From Hyphomicrobiales bacterium (GTDB lineage: Bacteria; Pseudomonadota; Alphaproteobacteria; Rhizobiales; Xanthobacteraceae): DNA of 64,000 nt. The stretch spans positions 1 to 64,000 of the forward strand of contig JAKFYI010000021.1 of assembly GCA_021730985.1 (NCBI GenBank), in the 5' to 3' direction. Position numbers and translations under genes: made by a program. The notes under the pieces are model-generated. The model worked only from the letters and a program-made list of their open reading frames with translations. It made no database searches and was not told the origin of the DNA. Positions 1-7,111 of this stretch are shown here, piece after piece. Position 1 is the stretch's first letter, and every line of letters starts with the position of its first letter.

Positions 1-654
1 ATGACGGAAAGCTGTTCGCACCAATACACGCTGCCGGACGACGATGCGAAACGCATCATCGAAACGTCGGGCAAGACCTGTCCCGGCTATGAACTGAAGA
101 TCTTCAGCACCGAGGATGCCAACGCCGAAGCAGCGCCCGGCGCGATCGGCCAGATCGGCGGGCGCGGCGCAAGCCTGATGCTCGGCTACTTCGAGGATCC
201 GCAGACCACCGCCGATTCATTCAACGCCAGCGGTTGGTTCATGACCGGCGATCTCGGTGCGATCGATGCTGGCGGCTACCTCCGCATCGCGGGCCGGCAG
301 AAGGACATCATCATCCGGGGCGGCCACAACATCCATCCGGCGCGCATCGAAGAGCTGGCGACGCGCCATCCGGCAGTGCGGCGCGCCGCCGCGGTCGCCG
401 TCAAGGATGCCCGGCTCGGCGAGAAGGTCTGCCTGGTCGTGGTGTTCCAGCCCGGCAAAGCGGCTTCGTCCGATGAGCTGCTGGCGCATCTGGACGCCAC
501 CGGCCTGTCCAAATTCGACATGCCGGAGTACTTCGCCGTGCTCGACGAAATTCCGCTGACGCCGAACGGAAAAATGGTCAAGCGAGCCATCGCCGAGTGG
601 ATCGCGGAAGGCCGCATCGCGCCTGAGCCGGTGCGCTGGCAGGCGGCTTCATGA
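1..654 (+). CDS. Acyl-CoA synthetase / AMP-dependent ligase, C-terminal part (cut by window edge)
   Basis: The 217 visible residues are the C-terminal third of an ANL-superfamily adenylating enzyme, which activates a carboxylic acid to acyl-AMP and then acyl-CoA in the cytoplasm. Visible motifs are MTGD at residues 81-84, the hinge and core A8 stretch GRQKDIIIRGGHNI at about 98-111, and the A10 lysine K191 in LTPNGKMVK. Family members are about 500-560 residues, so the AMP-binding core lies left of position 1 and the first ATG is not the true start. The quinone oxidoreductase starts 16 bp downstream, so the two are probably co-transcribed. The substrate cannot be read from this portion. Confidence 0.9.
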   Translation: MTESCSHQYTLPDDDAKRIIETSGKTCPGYELKIFSTEDANAEAAPGAIGQIGGRGASLMLGYFEDPQTTADSFNASGWFMTGDLGAIDAGGYLRIAGRQKDIIIRGGHNIHPARIEELATRHPAVRRAAAVAVKDARLGEKVCLVVVFQPGKAASSDELLAHLDATGLSKFDMPEYFAVLDEIPLTPNGKMVKRAIAEWIAEGRIAPEPVRWQAAS

Positions 655-670
655 GAAGCGGGGGATTAAA

Positions 671-1663
671 ATGAAAGCCGTTGTGGTCCGCGAATTCGGA
701 GACATCGAGAACGCCTCGCTCGGCGACATGCCGAAGCCCGAGCCGAAGGCCAGCGAAGTGCTGCTCCAGATCAAGGCCACCGCGGTCAACTTCGTGGACC
801 TGGTGATGATGGGCGGCACCTATCAGTTCAAGCCGCAACTGCCGTTCGTTCCGGGCAAGCTGCCGGCCGGCGTGGTCGCTTCGGTCGGCGCCGGCGTGAC
901 GGCGTTCAAGCCCGGCGACCATGCCATTGCGATGGCGGAGCAAGGCGGCTTCGCCGAGTTCGTCGCCATGCCGGAGAACCAGTGCATCAAGCTGCCGCCG
1001 TCGCTGCCGTTCGAGGAGGCCGCGGCGATGTCGCTGATCTACGACACCGCGTATTTCGCGTTGCGCGACCGCGCCCGCATCAAGCCCGGCGAGAGCGTGC
1101 TGGTGCTGGGCGCCACCGGAGGCGTCGGTCTTGCCGCGGTCCAGTTGGCCAAAGCATTCGGCGCCACGGTGCTCGCAGGCGTGTCATCCCAGAGCAAGAC
1201 GGACATCGTGCGCGCGGCCGGCGCCGATCACGTCATCGATCTCGCGGCACCCGACCTCAAGGAAAGCCTGCGCGCGCAGGTGTTCGACAAGGTCGGCAAG
1301 CAGGGCGTCGATATCGTGATCGACATGCTGGGCGGCGACTATTTCGATGCAGCCGTCCGGGCGCTGGCCTGGTGCGGACGCCTGGTGGTAATCGGCTTCG
1401 CCTCTGGGCGCATTCCCTCGATCAAGGCTAACTACTTCCTGGTGAAGAATATCGAAGTGTCGGGAATGCAGATCAGCGACTACCGCAAGCGGAAGCCCGC
1501 CGACATGCAGGCCTGCTTCAAGGAGATTTTCGAGCTGCACGGCGCCGGCAAGCTGAAGGCGCTGGAGACGAAGGTCTATCCGATCGCGCAATTCGCCCAG
1601 GCGATGAAGGACATCCGCGACCGCAAGCAGCGCGGCCGCGTGGTGCTCAGCCAGGGCGGCTGA
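671..1663 (+). CDS. NADPH:quinone oxidoreductase, zinc-independent MDR family
   Basis: This 330-residue protein is a medium-chain dehydrogenase/reductase of the quinone oxidoreductase type. It has an N-terminal GroES-like fold and a Rossmann domain with the dinucleotide motif LGATGGVGLAAVQLA at 146-160. The structural zinc cysteines of alcohol dehydrogenases are absent, as expected for the zinc-free branch. It would reduce quinones or enoyl substrates with NADPH in the cytoplasm. The start is ATG 671, preceded by a purine-rich GAAGCGGGGGA stretch. It follows an acyl-CoA ligase by 16 bp and is followed by a strong terminator, so it is the last gene of that operon. Confidence 0.88.
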   Translation: MKAVVVREFGDIENASLGDMPKPEPKASEVLLQIKATAVNFVDLVMMGGTYQFKPQLPFVPGKLPAGVVASVGAGVTAFKPGDHAIAMAEQGGFAEFVAMPENQCIKLPPSLPFEEAAAMSLIYDTAYFALRDRARIKPGESVLVLGATGGVGLAAVQLAKAFGATVLAGVSSQSKTDIVRAAGADHVIDLAAPDLKESLRAQVFDKVGKQGVDIVIDMLGGDYFDAAVRALAWCGRLVVIGFASGRIPSIKANYFLVKNIEVSGMQISDYRKRKPADMQACFKEIFELHGAGKLKALETKVYPIAQFAQAMKDIRDRKQRGRVVLSQGG

Positions 1664-1676
1664 GAACTGCAAAAAA

Positions 1677-1705
1677 CACCGGGCCGCTTTTCGGCGGGCC
1701 CGGTG
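1677..1705 (+). terminator. Stem-loop terminator after the quinone oxidoreductase
   Basis: The 9-bp perfect stem CACCGGGCC / GGCCCGGTG (1677-1685 and 1697-1705) encloses an 11-base loop. It lies 13 bp after the stop codon and is preceded by an A6 run. It sits between convergent genes (the oxidoreductase and the Flp pilin), so it may work in both directions. Confidence 0.75.
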
Positions 1706-1730
1706 ATGATTTGGATGTCCAGAGGAAGTG

Positions 1731-1892
1731 TTAGTTCAGCGCGTTGTTGACGCTGGTGAACGTGGTGTTCAGCTTGGAGCCCAGGCCCTGCACCGTGGCA
1801 ATGATCGCCACCGAAATGCCGGCCGCAATGAGGCCGTACTCGATGGCAGTCGCGCCGGATTCGTCAGCCAAAAATTTCCCAAACAGAAGCAT
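1731..1892 (-). CDS. Flp/Fap-type pilin subunit
   Basis: A 53-codon gene on the minus strand encodes a classic type IVb Flp prepilin. It has a short leader MLLFGKFLADESG, the family motif GATAIEYGLIAAGISVAI, and a short tail ending in a Phe- and Asn-rich segment. Flp pilins are inserted in the inner membrane, cleaved by a TadV-type prepilin peptidase and assembled by the Tad machinery for surface adhesion. No tad genes are visible here, so this is a solitary copy. ATG at 1892 is preceded by GGGAGA about 7 nt upstream. Confidence 0.9.
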   Translation of the reverse strand: MLLFGKFLADESGATAIEYGLIAAGISVAIIATVQGLGSKLNTTFTSVNNALN

Positions 1893-2083
1893 TCTGCTTT
1901 CTCCCGAAATAAATGCGACCGGAACGGTCGTGCGTCTTTTTACGGACCCCGGCGTAACGCTTGCTTAAGCGCAGGGTCCGAGTTCCGGAACTCGCATTAA
2001 AGGGCGGGCAACCACGGGCGCGGCGATTTTGTCTAAAAATGTCCGCTTCGGAAAGCGCGCGGCGCGATTTCAGAATCCAGGCA

Positions 2084-2635
2084 TCAGAATCCAGGCAAAC
2101 GCGGCGCGCCGCTGTCGAAGTGAACGCCTTCCAGCGCGAGTAGCTTCTGCTTGGTGGCGATGCCTCCAGGGGCCGTGAAGCCGCCAAGCTTGCCGCCGGC
2201 TGCCAGAACGCGATGACACGGGATCACGATCGGCACGGGATTGCGGCCCATGGCCTCGCCGACGTCGCGCGCACCCTCCCACTCGGCGGCGCCGAGCGCC
2301 TTGGCCAGCGCGCCATAGGTGGTGGTGCGGCCATAGTCGATCGCGCGCAGCGCCGCGTAGAGCTTGCGGCGGAACGGATCGACGTTGTCGAGATCGACCG
2401 GGACAGCCGAGAAGTCGATGCGCTCCCCGGCCAGATAACGACGGATGTCGGCGATCACCGCCGCGATGGCCCGCGGCGGCTCGGCTGGACCTGCGCTGCC
2501 CGCCTTGGCTGCGAGGCGCTTCGCGGTCATCGCTTCGTCGCGCTCGGGAAGCTGCACGCCGGCGACGCCGCGCTCGTTCCAGGCGACGCCGCAGGGGCCG
2601 ATTGTGGTGGCGAAGATGTGATGATGAACCGCCAT
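2084..2635 (-). CDS. ogt: Methylated-DNA--protein-cysteine methyltransferase (Ogt-like)
   Basis: This 183-residue suicide DNA-repair protein transfers alkyl groups from O6-alkylguanine to its own cysteine. The active-site motif PCHR is at 139-142 (acceptor C140). It is followed by the conserved GG-G stretch LAAGGKLGGFTAPGGIATKQKLL, read here in two parts around 144-165. The helix-turn-helix with the RTTTYGALA segment precedes it at 103-111. Length fits Ogt-type proteins without an Ada domain. It stands alone between a pilin gene and small hypotheticals. Start ATG 2635 is the first in frame. Confidence 0.93.
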   Translation of the reverse strand: MAVHHHIFATTIGPCGVAWNERGVAGVQLPERDEAMTAKRLAAKAGSAGPAEPPRAIAAVIADIRRYLAGERIDFSAVPVDLDNVDPFRRKLYAALRAIDYGRTTTYGALAKALGAAEWEGARDVGEAMGRNPVPIVIPCHRVLAAGGKLGGFTAPGGIATKQKLLALEGVHFDSGAPRLPGF

Positions 2636-2645
2636 CGTCCGAGTC

Positions 2646-2938
2646 CTACACCCGCAGAATTCGCCGCTCCACCCGTTTTGCTAGCGTTTCGGCACTTGTT
2701 CCTAGATTCACATCGGATAAGGGGGAACGACTGCGCTGGCCGGCACGTTTCTTTGTCAAGTCATCAACAGCAACTTCGTAGGCGCCCAGCCGCTCGTTGT
2801 ATGTGAGGTTCCAGAGAGGCCGCACCGCACCATTGGCCTGCTTTGCGCCCATAACAGCGGATTCGCGAATTGCTTGGACTTGCCAGGCGCGACGTGAGCC
2901 AGTGGGTGTAGCTGCATACCGCAGCGGAAGGAAAAGCC
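2646..2938. other. Gap without a convincing gene
   Basis: This roughly 290-bp gap lies between ogt and the next small membrane protein. A 68-codon minus-strand frame (2646-2852) exists, but it shows no domain, signal peptide or clear ribosome binding site, so I do not call it. The last 20 bp hold the GGAAGGA ribosome binding site of the next gene. Confidence 0.5.
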
Positions 2939-3175
2939 GTGCAGGCTCTTCTCTTGATGGTCGTCTATATCCTCACCACCGCTGTGGTGCAGTTCTGCGG
3001 CTTCTTGATCAGCCGCCTTGTCGATCTGCAATACCCGGCCTTCAGCGTGATGGTGTTTCTGATGTTGTTCCTCGCGGCCTTCGGCGTTGCCTGGCCGATC
3101 GCGGTGTACGTCACGGAAAAGCTGATCGTGCGGTCCGGCCGTACGGTCGAGACGATGGACGCTCGCGCCATCTGA
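2939..3175 (+). CDS. Small two-helix membrane protein, function unknown
   Basis: A 78-residue protein has two clear hydrophobic helices, at about 4-24 and 34-59, and a short polar, Arg-rich C-terminal tail. I do not recognise a family. The start is taken as GTG 2939 because GGAAGGA lies about 6 nt upstream. An in-frame ATG at 2957 would remove most of the first helix. No neighbours suggest a role. Confidence 0.65.
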   Translation: MQALLLMVVYILTTAVVQFCGFLISRLVDLQYPAFSVMVFLMLFLAAFGVAWPIAVYVTEKLIVRSGRTVETMDARAI

Positions 3176-3258
3176 CGCGCGGGGCGGAGCGATGCCTTGT
3201 TCCCATGGAACAATTGGCGGGACGGGGCGTTGACGAGTGCGCTTTCTCGGGAGGCCCC

Positions 3259-3615
3259 ATGCGCGCGCTCGCTGTTGCATTGATCGTTCTCGCCGCAGGC
3301 GCAGCCCAGGCCGCGCCGCCGGAGGAACTCGTCACCGCGTCGGATGCCATCCTTTGCATGCAGGCCGGCACGCTGGACGAGGCGAGCCAGCCCGATATCG
3401 CGCGCAACCAGCAGCGCCTGCGCGGACTGCAGTGCATGCGCACCGGATCCGGCATCCCGCTCACCGTGATCGAACGCACCCATGCGAGCGTCTGGAAGGT
3501 CAGCTTCCGCCCCGAGGGCATTCCCGGCGGTGTGCCGCTGTGGGGACGTGTGACGTCGTTCACGACGCCGGACGGCGAGCCGCTGATCCATTCCACGCGC
3601 GCCGATCGGCGCTAG
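3259..3615 (+). CDS. Secreted small protein, function unknown
   Basis: The 118-residue product begins with a standard Sec signal peptide (MRALAVALIVLAAGAAQA, cleavage near residue 18). A soluble domain with two cysteines follows (in CMQAGT and LQCMRTG). It is probably periplasmic. The frame is open much further upstream, but ATG 3259 is the start that puts the signal peptide at the N-terminus. Its TAG stop shares the palindrome CTAG (3612-3615) with the stop of the convergent gene. No family recognised. Confidence 0.7.
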   Translation: MRALAVALIVLAAGAAQAAPPEELVTASDAILCMQAGTLDEASQPDIARNQQRLRGLQCMRTGSGIPLTVIERTHASVWKVSFRPEGIPGGVPLWGRVTSFTTPDGEPLIHSTRADRR

Positions 3616-4040
3616 GTCTTGGAAGGCCGTGCGAACGGCTTCTTGAGATGGTCGTAGCTGGCCGGCGGCGGCGGTTCCTGCACCACAGGCTGCCGCGGCA
3701 CCGAGCGGTACCACTCGCCCGCGGCGTCCGCGATGGTCCGGGCGGGATTGGCCTCGCAGTAATCGCCGGCCGATTTCATCAATTGATCGTTGCCGAGCGT
3801 GACGACCGCGGCGGAGCCTGAGGCGCGCAGCGCCGCGTTCATGCCGCTCACATAGCCCAGCAGCCAGTTCGACGCCTGGTGATAGACAATGTCGCTGGAG
3901 CGCGCGGCCCGGAGAAATTGCTGGCAGGTAGTGTTGCCGGCGCCGTGCGCCGTCTGGGCCTGCGCCAACGACGGCATCACGGCGAGCAGTGCGGCCGCAA
4001 CCGCGGCGCGAGCGAACGTGTTCAATGCGGCCATTTTCAT
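3612..4040 (-). CDS. Secreted small protein, HdeA- or Rap1a-like by pattern
   Basis: The 142-residue product has a signal peptide (MKMAALNTFARAAVAAALLA, cleaved after AQAQ). The mature domain has paired cysteines (TTCQQF and DYCEANP), an LGYVSGMNAAL helix and a Pro-rich tail. A cysteine, the pattern LGYxxGM, then a Cys followed by NP is seen in small periplasmic acid-stress (HdeA-like) and Rap1a-type families, but the match is only by eye. ATG 4040 is chosen because it begins the signal peptide; upstream in-frame codons would add 26 non-signal residues. Confidence 0.6.
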   Translation of the reverse strand: MKMAALNTFARAAVAAALLAVMPSLAQAQTAHGAGNTTCQQFLRAARSSDIVYHQASNWLLGYVSGMNAALRASGSAAVVTLGNDQLMKSAGDYCEANPARTIADAAGEWYRSVPRQPVVQEPPPPASYDHLKKPFARPSKT

Positions 4041-4232
4041 ACGGGAAATATAGCCGACGACCGCGGAAGCGCCAGCAGCCGCCCGCATGGGCGCCGGCCC
4101 GCCTCCCCGGCATCGCATCGCCAGCGCTTGTTGCAGCGCAACGAGGGCGGGCCCTGCCCCGGAGATTCGCTGCCGCGATGGAACACGTCGGCCGACCTGG
4201 GCGTTTTCATGTCAGCAAGCATGGAGGTGACA

Positions 4233-4424
4233 ATGGCTCACGTCGTTCATCATCATCCGACCCAATCGTTCGAAGTCGCGCCGCGCGTCTACTGGCTGGC
4301 CGGCATCGGCATCGCGCTCGTTGCGCTGCTGTTCGCGCTCACCACGACAACGGCCAGCAACACGGTAACGCCGCTGCTGATGGAGCCGCATGTGCCGTTT
4401 ATCCCGTTCATGCCGATCCTGTAG
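4233..4424 (+). CDS. Small single-pass membrane protein, function unknown
   Basis: A 63-residue protein starts MAHVVHHHPTQSFEVAPR, has one hydrophobic helix at about 21-39 (WLAGIGIALVALLFAL), and ends in a Pro-rich tail. GGAGGTGA at 4223-4230 lies 2-9 nt before ATG 4233 and is one of the strongest ribosome binding sites in the window, supporting translation. A His-rich N-terminus is the only notable feature. No family recognised. Confidence 0.65.
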   Translation: MAHVVHHHPTQSFEVAPRVYWLAGIGIALVALLFALTTTTASNTVTPLLMEPHVPFIPFMPIL

Positions 4425-4443
4425 CGAACGGGACGGCGGCAAA

Positions 4444-4473
4444 GACAACCCCGGCAGAAATGCCGGGGTTGTC
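4444..4473. terminator. Bidirectional terminator hairpin
   Basis: A 13-bp perfect stem (4444-4456 with 4461-4473) is closed by a GAAA tetraloop. It lies between the small membrane protein and the convergent Sel1 gene, followed by CTTTGCTCTT on the plus strand. On the minus strand it is followed by CTTTG too, so it can serve both genes. Confidence 0.85.
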
Positions 4474-4530
4474 CTTTGCTCTTGAGGGCAGAGTTGCTTT
4501 CTTCGCGCTATCGGGCAGCTCTTGTTCGCG

Positions 4531-5076
4531 CTAACGCGCAGGTCTTGCAGGTTTCCATTCCCGCGCGCGCTTGTGCGCCTCATAGACCTCGATCGGCGTC
4601 ATGAGCTGTTCAATGCGGCTGCGCGTCGAAACCGCCATCTGGGTGCCGCGCGACGCCGAGACGCTGAACCACATGCAGGCCTCGACAAAATCCTGCGGCA
4701 CTCCGCGGCCGTTGCAATACATGGTGCCGAGATTGAACTGCGCCAGCCCATCGCCCTGCTCCGCCGCGCGGCGGAACCACGTCACCGCCTCGAGATCGTC
4801 CTGCGGCACGCCGCGCCCCGCCATCGCCAGCGCGCCGAGATTGAACTGCGCATGGGCGTCGCCCTGCTCGGCCGCGCGGCGATACCACCTCGCCGCCTCC
4901 GCATCGTCCTTCGGCGCCAGCGAACCCTTGCGGTAGATGTCGCCGAGCGCCGCCTGGGCATTCGCCTCGCCGCGCATCGCATCCTGCAGCAGCACGCGCA
5001 CCACCGCGGAAACCGGCGGGGTGACGGCGGCAGCGGCGGCGACGTTCGGGTCCGAAGGCATGTTGTCGAGCGGCAT
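4531..5076 (-). CDS. Sel1-like tetratricopeptide repeat protein (N-terminus frameshifted)
   Basis: The 181-residue frame contains Sel1 repeats, seen three times as AARWYRRAAEQGDAHAQFNL-type units at about 60-135, with the pattern G-GVPQD between them. Sel1 repeats are protein-protein interaction modules, often in exported proteins. The frame starts at ATG 5076 without a signal peptide. In another minus-strand frame immediately upstream (GTG 5134) lies MLGRFPLALIAGMIAAG, a typical signal peptide. Removing one G from the G4 run (CCCC at 5083-5086 on the plus strand) would join them as ...IAAGYAMPLDNM. The real gene probably spans 4531-5134 with a one-base insertion. Confidence 0.8.
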   Translation of the reverse strand: MPLDNMPSDPNVAAAAAVTPPVSAVVRVLLQDAMRGEANAQAALGDIYRKGSLAPKDDAEAARWYRRAAEQGDAHAQFNLGALAMAGRGVPQDDLEAVTWFRRAAEQGDGLAQFNLGTMYCNGRGVPQDFVEACMWFSVSASRGTQMAVSTRSRIEQLMTPIEVYEAHKRAREWKPARPAR

Positions 5077-5175
5077 GGCATACCCCTGCCGCGATCATGC
5101 CTGCGATCAGGGCGAGCGGGAAGCGGCCTAGCACGGCAGGCCGTCCAGAAAAACTTGCCGCTTCTAAGCCAGATA

Positions 5176-5190
5176 ATTATATGGTATAAT
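5176..5190. promoter_or_regulatory. Palindromic operator overlapping the -10 of brnTA
   Basis: ATTATA-TGG-TATAAT is a perfect 6-bp inverted repeat around a 3-bp centre. Its right arm is an ideal -10 hexamer (5185-5190) 9 bp before the toxin start. BrnT-BrnA modules are known to repress their own promoter through the DNA-binding antitoxin, so this palindrome is the likely operator. This is inferred from position and symmetry. Confidence 0.6.
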
Positions 5191-5199
5191 AGCCATACG

Positions 5200-5484
5200 A
5201 TGACGGGCGACCCAAACTTCGAGTGGGATGCCGCGAAGGACCGCGCCAACAGGCTCAAGCACGGCGTGGGTTTCGCACAGGCGCAATACGCGTTTTTCGA
5301 TCCGCATCGCGTCATTGCAAAAGACTTGGATCACAGCGGCAGCGAGCAACGTTACTTTTGCTTCGGTTTGGTGGACGGCGGCGTGATGACGGTGCGGTTC
5401 ACCCATCGCAACGACCGCATTCGAATCTTCGGCGCCGGCTACTGGCGGAAAGGAAAGCAAATCTATGAGCAGCAGAACGATTAA
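5200..5484 (+). CDS. brnT: BrnT family type II toxin (RelE-fold ribonuclease)
   Basis: The 94-residue protein has the BrnT layout: FEWDAAKDRANRLKHGVGF near the N-terminus (7-25), then F.DPHRV (38-43), the ERY-like EQRYFCFGLVDGGVMTVRFT core, and the C-terminal RIRIFGA-YWRKGKQIYEQ. BrnT toxins are ribosome-independent mRNases that inhibit growth. ATG 5200 is chosen because upstream in-frame sequence is non-coding and overlaps the promoter palindrome. The gene overlaps brnA by 20 nt, giving translational coupling typical of these modules. Confidence 0.92.
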   Translation: MTGDPNFEWDAAKDRANRLKHGVGFAQAQYAFFDPHRVIAKDLDHSGSEQRYFCFGLVDGGVMTVRFTHRNDRIRIFGAGYWRKGKQIYEQQND

Positions 5485-5713
5485 GTATACCGCGGGCGAA
5501 ATCGGGCGCGTGAAGATGATCGACGATTTTCTGCCGTCGCCGGACGCGCTGGTGGCGCGCGAGGACAACGTGAAGGTCACGCTCGGGCTGTCGCGGCGCA
5601 GCCTTGACTTCTTCAAGCGTGAGGCGAAGGCACGGCGCGTGCCGTATCAGCGCATGATCCGCGCGCTGGTGGATGCTTATGCGGAGAAGCAGGGAGCGAG
5701 GAAACAGCGATGA
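5465..5713 (+). CDS. brnA: BrnA family antitoxin
   Basis: The 82-residue antitoxin overlaps the brnT stop region. The N-terminal half (about 1-40) has the toxin-binding pattern GEIGRVKMIDDFLPSPDAL. The C-terminal half (about 42-75) is a ribbon-helix-helix DNA-binding domain, VKVTLGLSRRSLDFFKREA followed by VPYQRMIRALVDAYA. It should neutralise BrnT and repress the upstream palindromic promoter. Gene order toxin-then-antitoxin is the usual one for BrnTA. Confidence 0.9.
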   Translation: MSSRTIKYTAGEIGRVKMIDDFLPSPDALVAREDNVKVTLGLSRRSLDFFKREAKARRVPYQRMIRALVDAYAEKQGARKQR

Positions 5714-5716
5714 ATT

Positions 5717-5799
5717 GTAGGGTGGGTAGAGCGCAGCGAAACCCACCGATACCGACCCGATTGGACGCGATGGGTTTCGCTGCGCTCAACCCATCCTAC
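5717..5799. repeat. Dispersed palindromic repeat, family A, copy 1
   Basis: The arms GGTAGAGCGCAGCGAAACCC and GGGTTTCGCTGCGCTCAACC form an imperfect inverted repeat around about 24 bp. A second copy lies at 31081-31162. It begins 4 bp after brnA and separates the toxin-antitoxin pair from the cyclase pair. Confidence 0.85.
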
Positions 5800-5842
5800 G
5801 CACTGCGAAAGACTTAGGATCGGATCCTATTGGAGGGAATCT

Positions 5843-6205
5843 ATGAAAACAATTGTTGTTATTTTGGCTGCAAGCGTTTCAACTGCCAACGTTTTTCTGA
5901 ACTATTTTGCGCACCACACTGCTCGCAGTTCGTCGACATGGCCGTCAATGTTTACGAATGCGAGTTTCTATTTTGCGTTTGCGATTGGAATGGCTTCGTT
6001 GCTCTGCATGCTCAGCTTGTACTTCATAGGAAAGACCACACAGATCAGCATGGCCAACGGAGTTCTCTTGATGGGGGCCGCATCGATCACGATCGGAACC
6101 CTATGGGGACGCTTTGGTTTAGGCGACAGCGTCCACTGGACCGAGTGGGTTATCTTGATTCTTATTCTGACATTCCTCGGGATACGTTACGTCGTATATA
6201 ATTAG
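5843..6205 (+). CDS. Four-helix membrane protein, candidate PycTM-like effector
   Basis: The 120-residue product is strongly hydrophobic, with predicted helices at about 3-20, 41-63, 68-87 and 98-118. Only short polar loops separate them. TGGAGGG lies 6 nt before ATG 5843. It is visibly AT-richer than flanking genes. It is followed 11 bp later by a class III nucleotide cyclase gene, so both should share a transcript. In Pycsar anti-phage systems a pyrimidine cyclase is paired with a membrane effector that damages the inner membrane on binding cCMP or cUMP; this gene would fit that role. No nucleotide-binding motif is visible, so the assignment rests on context. Confidence 0.6.
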   Translation: MKTIVVILAASVSTANVFLNYFAHHTARSSSTWPSMFTNASFYFAFAIGMASLLCMLSLYFIGKTTQISMANGVLLMGAASITIGTLWGRFGLGDSVHWTEWVILILILTFLGIRYVVYN

Positions 6206-6216
6206 GGGCGCACAAT

Positions 6217-7070
6217 ATGGGAAAAAAAAGAATCGCTCGAATGCTATTCAATACGAAGCGTGCATTGTTAGTTTCATAGACATATTAGGATTTCGGCACC
6301 TGCTAACTAGCCGCAGTGCAGCAGACATCTACGCCACGATCAAAGCACTCGAAAAGTTTACGCGCCCCCTCGAAATCGAGAGACCTCGAAAGGGTCGAGA
6401 GCGCGAGATGAGTCATGCCTTCGCGTATGCAATATCCGACGCTATCGTTAGAGTGAGGCCGTACAATACCACCTATCAGGATGGCGCTCTTTTTCACGAA
6501 TTGTACGATTTGCTTCTTGCTCAAATCGAACTGGTAGGTATGGGAGTTTTGATTCGAGCGGGCGTAACGGTTGGCCAAGTCTACATAGGAAAGACTGGTA
6601 AGGGTCCAGTGTTTGGCCCTGGCATGGCTCGCGCTTACGAGATCGAAAGCTGCGAAGCAGTCTACCCGCGTATTGTTGTCGACCCTCTCGTACTCAAACA
6701 ACACAAAAATGACAAAAGGCTTCGCTCAGAATTTAATTCTATAGAAGAGGAATTGCGAGTATTGCGAAGGATCGTCTCGAAGGGAGATGATGGAAAACTT
6801 TTTATCGACTATTTGGCCTCAGACGAAGAATTTGATGATCCTGGATTATTTTTTGGTTATTTGCAGGACCATGCCAAGCTTGTTCGCAAGGGACTAAATG
6901 CGCAATTAGACGCGCGGACAAAGAATAAATATTCATGGTTGAGGGATTATCACAACCATCACGTCAAACAACTCAAAGCCACAATTCTCTCATCGAAAAA
7001 GAGACGGGAAGCATTTTATCAAGAATATGAAACTGATCCTGAAGATTACTTCAAAGACATAGCAGTATGA
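6217..7070 (+). CDS. Class III nucleotidyl cyclase, PycC-like, frame broken at an A8 tract
   Basis: From 6231 to 7070 one frame encodes a cyclase homology domain. It includes the metal-binding segment CIVSFIDILGF (first Asp D22 of the conceptual protein), the second metal Asp in AISDAIV (D75), the turn IRAGVTVGQVYIG (113-125) and VFGPGMARAYEIES...YPRIVVD (132-156). This is the pattern of bacterial pyrimidine/adenylate cyclases. The only good start, ATG 6217 (11 bp after the upstream gene), is one frame off and hits TAG at 6277 after 20 codons. A -1 slip, or one extra A, in A8 (6222-6229) joins them into a 284-residue protein. The first in-frame ATG, 6408, would lose D22 and inactivate the enzyme. 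The AT-rich composition suggests transfer. Confidence 0.75.
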
Positions 7071-7111
7071 CGCGAATCGTCTGTTGTTCAGGTCTCTAGG
7101 TCGAGCGCCAA

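Noticed and set aside
1-654. Complete 217-residue gene starting at ATG 1
   Set aside because: The sequence is clearly the C-terminal part of a 500-plus residue ligase; the ATG at position 1 is internal.
2646-2852. 68-codon minus-strand frame
   Set aside because: No ribosome binding site, signal, domain or composition supports it.
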